A program made the translations under genes and the position numbers. From positions 2,914,001 through 2,978,000 of the forward strand of contig NZ_CP010431.2 of the NCBI RefSeq assembly GCF_000814845.2: DNA of 64,000 bases, given 5' to 3'. This stretch comes from Pandoraea sputorum (GTDB taxonomy: Bacteria; Pseudomonadota; Gammaproteobacteria; Burkholderiales; Burkholderiaceae). Below are positions 55,178-61,198 of this stretch, one piece after another (position 1 is the stretch's first letter; each line of letters opens with the position of its first letter). The notes under the pieces are model-generated. The model was not told where the DNA came from. It made no database searches and saw nothing but the letters and a program-made list of their open reading frames with translations.

Positions 55178-55200
55178 ACAGTGACGATGCTCATCACTGT
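55178..55200. promoter_or_regulatory. Candidate operator upstream of the FUSC operon
   Basis: Perfect 7-base arms ACAGTGA (55178-55184) and TCACTGT (55194-55200) with a 9-base spacer, 15 bases upstream of the FUSC start. Likely target of the adjacent LysR protein or another dimeric regulator. Confidence 0.45.
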
Positions 55201-55273
55201 AGGGTCGGCGTCTGTCATGCGAAAAGTGACTTGATTGGAATGAACGATTGCGCCTAACGCATCGATGATCGAA

Positions 55274-56194
55274 TCAGTACGTCTCGCAGATCCTGCGGAC
55301 GGTGCGGCGCAGCCATTGATGCGCCGGATCGGCCTGAAAGCGCGGGTGCCATGCCTGTGTCAACACCACCGTCTCAAGCGGCACCGGAAAATCGAACTGA
55401 CGCAGACGCATCCCCGCTTCCAACGCGCTCTGTGCAAGGTGTGACGGCAGCGCGAGCAGCAGGTCACTGCTAAACAACGCGAAAAGCGCGGCGGATGGCG
55501 TCGGTACGACCAGAGCCACGTGGCGTCGCAGCCCCAGCGACTCCAGCGCACTGTCGATCGGTCCGGCGAACTTCCCCCGTCGCGACACGCCGATGTGTCC
55601 CCATCGGGTGATGCGCTCAGGCGTAATGTCGTCGTCGAAAATCGGATGATCGTGACGTGCCATGCCGACGAAGCTGGTCGTGAACAGCGGCTGTACGCGA
55701 ATCTCCGGGCCCAACGGTCGAGCCGCACTGATGAACAGATCGATCCGCCCGCTACGCAACGCCTCGTCGTCCATATCGTCTTCTTCCGGCGAGAAGCGCA
55801 GCATGGCGCGCGGCATCTCTGCGGCCATCGCCTCAAGCAATCGTCCCGAGTGCAGGCCCACGACGATATCGTTTGCACGCACATTGAAGCGCCGGTCAAG
55901 CGTCTTGAGGTCGACGCCATCGCCGGGTGTAAGCACCTGTCGCGCCTGCTCGACCACCAGCCGCACCTGCTCGCGCATCGCCAACGCACGCGGCGTAGGC
56001 ACCAGCTTGCGGCCCGCCTGCACGAAGACAGGATCGCCCAGCGTTTCACGAATCCGGCTCAGCGTCCGGCTCATGGCAGGCGGGCTCAGATGCATGCGGC
56101 GCGCAGCGCCGACAACGCTGCCCTCCTCCAGCAGGATATCGAGCGCGTGAAGCAGGTTGAGATCGGGAAGCGACATGACGGCGTCCGTAGTCAT
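55274..56194 (-). CDS. LysR-type regulator upstream of the FUSC operon
   Basis: A 306-residue LysR protein with HTH at about 15-70 (LLEEGSVVGAARRMHLSPP, then AMSRTLSRIRETLGD) and effector domain starting near RRFNVRANDIVVGL. It is on the same strand as, and 110 bases upstream of, FUSC. Aromatic-acid pumps of this family are often LysR-controlled, so it is the best candidate regulator. Met7 (start at 56176, GGAC upstream) is an alternative start. The open frame to 56599 overlaps the next gene and is rejected. Confidence 0.87.
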   Translation of the reverse strand: MTTDAVMSLPDLNLLHALDILLEEGSVVGAARRMHLSPPAMSRTLSRIRETLGDPVFVQAGRKLVPTPRALAMREQVRLVVEQARQVLTPGDGVDLKTLDRRFNVRANDIVVGLHSGRLLEAMAAEMPRAMLRFSPEEDDMDDEALRSGRIDLFISAARPLGPEIRVQPLFTTSFVGMARHDHPIFDDDITPERITRWGHIGVSRRGKFAGPIDSALESLGLRRHVALVVPTPSAALFALFSSDLLLALPSHLAQSALEAGMRLRQFDFPVPLETVVLTQAWHPRFQADPAHQWLRRTVRRICETY

Positions 56195-56210
56195 TGCATA
56201 AAACGCAATG

Positions 56211-57125
56211 CTAGCGCGTGTCTCGTGTCTCCCGCAAAAGCCACTCGTGGACGTCGGCGATTTGCGCTGCGTGCCGGGTGCGGCGGGGATACACGATGTA
56301 AAAGCCCGCCCCGGTACGCAGTTCGGTATCGAATAGCCGCACAAGACGACCGGCCGCAATATCCGCTGCAACGAAGTCACGATGGGCGAGCGCCAGTCCT
56401 TGCCCTGCGACGGCGGCGTCGATGGCAAGCGCCGTCTGGTTGAACCGTACATTCTTCGCTTCCGACATCTGCGCCTTCGGTAACGTGAGATCGAGAAACT
56501 GCGGCCAGGCGTTGTGGGCGTCGTGAAGCAAAGCATGACCTCGCAGGCTCCCCGCGCGACCGGCGCCATCCGTTTTGCCAGGATGACCGGCGGCCGCAAT
56601 CACGGCAGGACTCGCGACCGCGACTTGCGCCTCCTCAAACAATGGCTCAACGACGAGCCCGCCACCAAACGGAGGACGGCCGTAGCGAACGGCCAGATCG
56701 ACAGCGTCTGCCTGAAAGTGCGACAACCGGTCGGTCGCGAGGATACGCAGATCGATGTCGGGATGCGTTTCAAGGAATGCGGGCAGTCGGGGGATCAGCC
56801 ATTTCGATGCGAACGTCGGCGTCACGCTGATCGTCAGCCGCAGCGGTTCCGGGCGCAGCGCTTGCGTTGCTTCCGTCAGCATCTCGAAAGCGCGCCGCAC
56901 ACCGCTTGCATAGCGTCGCCCGTTCTCGGTCAGCGACAGCGCGCGCGGATGCCGCTCGAACAACTTCATCCCCAATTCCGCTTCGAGGCTACGCACTTGT
57001 TGCGCCACAGCGCCTTGCGTCACACCCAGTTCTTCCGCCGCAAGCCGGAAGTTCAGATGCCGACTCGCCGCTTCGAAAGCACGCAATGCGTTGAGCGACG
57101 GTAATCGGCCGACGGCTTCCGTCAT
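56211..57125 (-). CDS. LysR-type regulator, GcvA-like
   Basis: A 304-residue LysR protein opening LPSLNALRAFEAASRHLNF, the pattern of the GcvA/AmpR-like subgroup, with HTH GVTQGAVAQQVRSLEAELG (about 33-52). Effector domain starts near RLTISVTPTFASKWLIPRL. Divergent from the SDR gene; a perfect 7-base dyad lies between them, so it probably controls that gene. Seventeen bases separate it from the following LysR gene. Confidence 0.9.
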   Translation of the reverse strand: MTEAVGRLPSLNALRAFEAASRHLNFRLAAEELGVTQGAVAQQVRSLEAELGMKLFERHPRALSLTENGRRYASGVRRAFEMLTEATQALRPEPLRLTISVTPTFASKWLIPRLPAFLETHPDIDLRILATDRLSHFQADAVDLAVRYGRPPFGGGLVVEPLFEEAQVAVASPAVIAAAGHPGKTDGAGRAGSLRGHALLHDAHNAWPQFLDLTLPKAQMSEAKNVRFNQTALAIDAAVAGQGLALAHRDFVAADIAAGRLVRLFDTELRTGAGFYIVYPRRTRHAAQIADVHEWLLRETRDTR

Positions 57126-57195
57126 GGTGTAGTTTTTCTACTGAATAAAGTGTCGAAATCTGATTCGTCTGACGGGTCGCGCAGTGTTACGCTTT

Positions 57196-57216
57196 GAACA
57201 CTTGAGAACAGTGTTC
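57196..57216. promoter_or_regulatory. Candidate LysR operator between regulator and SDR genes
   Basis: Perfect arms GAACACT and AGTGTTC (7 bases each) with a 7-base spacer, about 55 bases upstream of the SDR start and 70 from the LysR start. Confidence 0.5.
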
Positions 57217-57269
57217 ACCCGTCTGACGTGTCCATCGAGCGGCACTCGACGTCATCGGAGGATAACAGC

Positions 57270-57974
57270 ATGACAGTAGAAAAAGTGGCATTGATTACGG
57301 CCGGTGGCAGCGGCATGGGTGCAGCGGCGGCGCGACGCCTCGCAGCGGACGGCTTCAAGGTCGGCATTCTGTCGTCGTCCGGCAAGGGCGAGGCGCTGGC
57401 GGCTGAACTGGGTGGCGTTGGCGTGACGGGGTCGAATCAGTCCAACGAATCGCTCAAGGAACTTGTCGATCTGGCGGTGCAGCGTTGGGGACGTATCGAC
57501 GTGCTCGTGAACAGTGCTGGCCATGGCCCGCGCGCCGCCGTCCTGGAGATCAGCGACGAGGACTGGCATCGCGGCATGGACACGTATCTGATGAACGTGA
57601 TCCGCCCGACGCGTCTGGTCACGCCGATCATGCAAAAGCAAGGTGCAGGCGCGATCATCAATATTTCGACGGCATGGGCGTTCGAGCCGAGCGAGATGTT
57701 CCCGACGTCGGCCGTATTCCGTGCGGGGCTGGCATCGTTCACGAAGTTGTTTGCGGACAAATACGCGAAGGACAACGTCCGCATGAACAACATTCTGCCG
57801 GGCTGGATCGACAGCCTGCCGCAGCAGGAAGTACGCCGCGAAAGCGTGCCGATGCAGCGTTATGGCAAAGCCGAAGAAATTGCGGCGACGGTGGCCTTCC
57901 TGGCGTCCGAGGGTGGCGGTTACATCACGGGCCAGAACATTCGCGTCGATGGCGGCCTTACGCGCTCGGTGTAA
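57270..57974 (+). CDS. SDR-family protein with altered catalytic residues
   Basis: A 234-residue short-chain dehydrogenase fold. The nucleotide-binding glycines AGGSGMG (about 10-16), VNSAGHG (about 80-86) and catalytic Ser region INISTAW (about 128-134) are present. The usual YxxxK is missing: by alignment of SAVFRAGL with the canonical YSASKAAL, Tyr is replaced by Ser and Lys by Arg. The C-terminal GQNIRVDGGL is normal. It may use another proton donor or have a different function. CGGAGG precedes the ATG. Its 3' end overlaps that of the convergent hydrolase gene by 17 bases. Confidence 0.85.
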   Translation: MTVEKVALITAGGSGMGAAAARRLAADGFKVGILSSSGKGEALAAELGGVGVTGSNQSNESLKELVDLAVQRWGRIDVLVNSAGHGPRAAVLEISDEDWHRGMDTYLMNVIRPTRLVTPIMQKQGAGAIINISTAWAFEPSEMFPTSAVFRAGLASFTKLFADKYAKDNVRMNNILPGWIDSLPQQEVRRESVPMQRYGKAEEIAATVAFLASEGGGYITGQNIRVDGGLTRSV

Positions 57975-58869
57975 CGTCGAGCAGGAACGGGAGCGCATCG
58001 GCCAGCAGCACGTCCGGCGCTTCTTCCGCAATGTAATGACCGCAAGGCAGCGGGTGCCCGCGCACGTCGGACGCGACGCGTTGCCACTCGTCGAGCGGTC
58101 TGAAGCATCGGTGCACGACGCCCTGCTCTCCCCATAACGCCAGCACCGGCATGGACAATCGATGCCCGGCGTCGCGATCCGCGCGGTCGTGATCGAGGTC
58201 GATCGTCGCTGCGGCCCGGTAGTCCTCACAGACACCGTGCGCTGCGCCCGGCAGCGACAAGCAACGCTGATACTCCGCCAGAGCGCGCGCATCGAACGGT
58301 GCCAATCCAGCGCTCCGACGTCCCATGACATCGCGTAAATACGCGACCGGATCGGCTTCGATCAGGCGCTCAGGCAACGGCGCGGGCTGGATCAGGAAGA
58401 ACCAATGCCAGTAGGCGCGCGCAAAGGCGTCGCTGGCTTGTTCGTACATCGCGAGGGTTGGCGCGATATCGAGCAGCACCATGCGCCGCACGATATCCGG
58501 ATGATCCGCCGCCAGTCGATGTGCGACGCGCGCCCCACGGTCGTGCGCCAACACCGAAAACGTCGAATGTCCCAGCGCCTGCATGGCGGACACCATGTCC
58601 TGCGCCATGACACGCTTGCTGTAGGCCACATGATCGGCGTCACCCGCCGGTTTCGCCGAATCCCCGTAGCCGCGCAGATCAGCCAGCACCAGCGTGAAAT
58701 GCCGGGCCAGCGCCGGCGCAACCTTGTGCCAGATCGCGGACGTTTGCGGGTGGCCATGCAGCATCAGCAGCGCCGGGCCACTGCCGCCCGTCAACGCGTG
58801 AATGTGCTGCCCGTCAGGCGTCGGCAAACGATAGGCGGTGAAACCGGGGAACAGCGCTTGGGAAGTCAT
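57958..58869 (-). CDS. Haloacetate (fluoroacetate) dehalogenase-like hydrolase
   Basis: A 303-residue alpha/beta hydrolase closely resembling fluoroacetate dehalogenases. The nucleophile is Asp110 in LAHDRGARVAHR, with Arg111 and Arg114 for the carboxylate; acid Asp134 (LLDIAPT), His277 (CGHY); halide-pocket His155, Trp156 (YWHW) and Tyr217. The oxyanion motif is HGHP (38-41). The Trp of the family GWG segment appears as Arg near 184. Epoxide hydrolase is an alternative, but it would carry other pocket residues. Frame opens at 58932; ATG 58869 chosen because homology begins there. Confidence 0.83.
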   Translation of the reverse strand: MTSQALFPGFTAYRLPTPDGQHIHALTGGSGPALLMLHGHPQTSAIWHKVAPALARHFTLVLADLRGYGDSAKPAGDADHVAYSKRVMAQDMVSAMQALGHSTFSVLAHDRGARVAHRLAADHPDIVRRMVLLDIAPTLAMYEQASDAFARAYWHWFFLIQPAPLPERLIEADPVAYLRDVMGRRSAGLAPFDARALAEYQRCLSLPGAAHGVCEDYRAAATIDLDHDRADRDAGHRLSMPVLALWGEQGVVHRCFRPLDEWQRVASDVRGHPLPCGHYIAEEAPDVLLADALPFLLDVTPSA

Positions 58870-58974
58870 AGACCCTTTTACCTTTTTCTGCGTGCGGGTT
58901 CGGTGCGATGCCTGTGCGGTATTCGCGATCAACCACGTGTCATGTACATCCTATATTTGATGCAAAACGACATA

Positions 58975-58993
58975 AAGTGACTCAGAATCACTT
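58975..58993. promoter_or_regulatory. LysR box between hydrolase and LysR genes
   Basis: AAGTGA and TCACTT, 6-base perfect arms with 7 bases between; it contains the T-N11-A pattern (58978 to 58990) typical of LysR sites. It lies 28 bases before the LysR start and about 106 from the hydrolase start. Confidence 0.55.
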
Positions 58994-59021
58994 CATTGTT
59001 AATTGCAGGACACGAATCGCC

Positions 59022-59936
59022 ATGTCAATCGACGGATTTTCCGATCTGCGCTTTTTCGCGACGCTCATGAAAGAAGGCAGCATGGCGGCCGCTGCACAGC
59101 AGATGGGGATTACGCCGCCGGCGGTCAGCCGTCGGCTCGCGCAACTTGAGCATCGTCTTGGCGTGCGATTGCTGCATCGTACGACACGACGCATCAGTCT
59201 CACGCCCGAGGGCGACATGTACTTGCAGGACGGCGCACGTATTCTCGGCGAGCTCGAAGCGTTGGAACATGCGGTGACCGGTGCGCAGTCGTCCCCTCGC
59301 GGTCTGCTCCGACTGGCGGCAACGCTCGGTTTCGGGCGGACGCACATCGCCCCGGCGCTGTCCGCGTTTGCGCGCGAGTATCCGGAGGTGGAGGTGCAAC
59401 TGCACCTGACGGACCGTCCGGTGAACCTCGTTGAGCAAGGGTTCGATGCGGCGATCCGTTTTGGCGACTTGCCGGATTCGCGATTGACGGCGCGTCAACT
59501 GATGGCTAATGCGCGGGTGTTATGCGCGTCGCCCGCGTATCTCGATGCATCGGGCGAACCAGCACAGCCATCGGACTTGGCGGCGCATCAATGCATCGTG
59601 ATTCGGGAGAGCGACGAGACCTACGGCACGTGGCACTTCCGTCAGGCGGATCGTCAGGAGACGGTCAAAGTGCGCGGCATGCTCAGCACCAACGACGGTG
59701 CAGCGGCAACGACATGGGCGCTGAACGGCCACGGCATGCTGATCCGGTCGATGTGGGATATCCGTCCGTATCTGGCGTCAGGTCAACTTCGCACTGTGAT
59801 GACTGATTGGACGCTGCCTGCCGCCGATATCAAGCTCGTCTATCCAACGAAAAGCCACCTTTCTGCGAAAACGCGTGCGTTGGCGGATTTTTTGGTGAGG
59901 TGGTTTAGGGATATCGCTGCGCGGCCGGAATGCTAG
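59022..59936 (+). CDS. LysR-type regulator divergent from the dehalogenase-like gene
   Basis: A 304-residue LysR protein: HTH FFATLMKEGSMAAAAQQMGI then TPPAVSRRLAQLEHRLGVRL (about 10-50), effector domain from about 92 (LRLAATLGFGRTHIAP). Resembles the DmlR-like subgroup. The divergent layout with a LysR box between suggests that it controls the hydrolase. The frame opens at 58908; ATG 59022 gives the normal N-terminus. Confidence 0.88.
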   Translation: MSIDGFSDLRFFATLMKEGSMAAAAQQMGITPPAVSRRLAQLEHRLGVRLLHRTTRRISLTPEGDMYLQDGARILGELEALEHAVTGAQSSPRGLLRLAATLGFGRTHIAPALSAFAREYPEVEVQLHLTDRPVNLVEQGFDAAIRFGDLPDSRLTARQLMANARVLCASPAYLDASGEPAQPSDLAAHQCIVIRESDETYGTWHFRQADRQETVKVRGMLSTNDGAAATTWALNGHGMLIRSMWDIRPYLASGQLRTVMTDWTLPAADIKLVYPTKSHLSAKTRALADFLVRWFRDIAARPEC

Positions 59937-60104
59937 TCGCGACGGGGAAAACGAGGCGACTACCTAAAACGCGGTATCGATTCGGGCGGGATCGTCGTGA
60001 TACCGTCGTTGCGAACCTCGATGCGCAAGCGACCTGGAGACGCTCTGAGCGCTGCGCGCCTTACCGGCTTTCCTGGCTTCTCTTCCGTTCCGGAGTTCTC
60101 TCGC

Positions 60105-61121
60105 ATGACCGCGTTCCAACCTCACCGCAGACGCACACTCAAGCTCGCTGCCGCCTCGCTCGCTGCGCCCGCACTTCTCGCGCAGTCCCCCAACGCAATG
60201 TCGGCCAGCCGTCCGACGCTCGACGACGCCGTCCTGCGCTTCGGAAAACACGAACCGGCGACATCGAGTTGTCTGGTCATCGCGGACGTCCCCAATGGGA
60301 CCGGCTGGACCTCGGCCTACGAACCCAATCGATATCTTTTCGTCGGGAGTGCCGTCAAGACGTTCATCCTGGCGCAATTCCTCATCGACACCGAAGTGGG
60401 CCGCAACGGCCTCTCCGGCACGAAACTTTGCGACGTGAACGACACGGTTCGCACGCCGGGCAGCCCTGTGTTGATCGGATTGAGCGGTCAGACGCAATAC
60501 CGCACGGCGCTTGAAGCGATGATCGCGCACAGCGATAACATCGGTACCGATATTACCCTCGCGGCAGTGGGACCGCAGCGCGTGCGAGAGTTGATCCGTC
60601 AGGCTCAACTAAGTACGCCGCACGTTCCCGATTCCACGCGAATCCTCTTCTCATATCTCGCAGGCGCCGCCTCGGGCACCGACCTCGGCTGGGCGGGCAT
60701 GCAAAAGCTCGAGCATGGCGATAATCTTGGTCTCACGCCGCGTCGGGACGTCATCAACGACAAACAGACCATGACGAGTTCTGCCACCGATCTCGTGAAC
60801 TGGTATCGCGACACGCTGAATGGCCGCTTCTTCCACAAGCCCGAGACGCTGCTCGAATTCAAGCGCATCTCGGCCATGGCAGATGCGGCATGGATGACGG
60901 TGCCCGATGGCCTGCCCGCCTATGGCAAAGGCGGCAGCCTGGATTGGGAGAACTTCCACGCGCTGTGCTTCGCCGCGCAGATGCTCGTGGGCAAGACACG
61001 CGTGACATTTTGCTTCACATGGAATTGGCTGGACGGGAAGACCAGTGTCGAGCGTACCGGCGAATTCATCGACAGCGTTCGCGACGTACTCAAAGCCGCA
61101 GCCGACGCCGCGCAGACCTGA
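60105..61121 (+). CDS. Exported serine hydrolase of the beta-lactamase fold
   Basis: A 338-residue protein with a twin-arginine-like signal (RRRTLKLAAASL, 8-19). The penicillin-binding motifs are Ser82-x-x-Lys85 (GSAVK), SDN at 143-145 and KGG at 275-277 in place of KTG. This fits the class A beta-lactamase/serine hydrolase superfamily. However, the omega-loop ExxxN expected after SDN was not found, so the deacylating Glu166 may be missing and true beta-lactamase activity is uncertain. Start chosen at 60105 for the signal peptide; frame opens at 59997. Confidence 0.78.
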   Translation: MTAFQPHRRRTLKLAAASLAAPALLAQSPNAMSASRPTLDDAVLRFGKHEPATSSCLVIADVPNGTGWTSAYEPNRYLFVGSAVKTFILAQFLIDTEVGRNGLSGTKLCDVNDTVRTPGSPVLIGLSGQTQYRTALEAMIAHSDNIGTDITLAAVGPQRVRELIRQAQLSTPHVPDSTRILFSYLAGAASGTDLGWAGMQKLEHGDNLGLTPRRDVINDKQTMTSSATDLVNWYRDTLNGRFFHKPETLLEFKRISAMADAAWMTVPDGLPAYGKGGSLDWENFHALCFAAQMLVGKTRVTFCFTWNWLDGKTSVERTGEFIDSVRDVLKAAADAAQT

Positions 61122-61147
61122 GACCCGTTCCCGTCGCGCTCATTCAC

Positions 61148-61177
61148 AGGCCCGGACGATCGATCGTCCGGGCCTTT
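61148..61177 (+). terminator. Hairpin terminator after the serine hydrolase gene
   Basis: A perfect 12-bp stem (61148-61159 with 61164-61175, starting AGGCCCGGACGA) and 4-base loop, followed by TTG on the plus strand. The T-run is minimal. It lies between converging genes and may stop both. Confidence 0.65.
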
Positions 61178-61198
61178 GTCATATCGAGGCCTCGCGGA

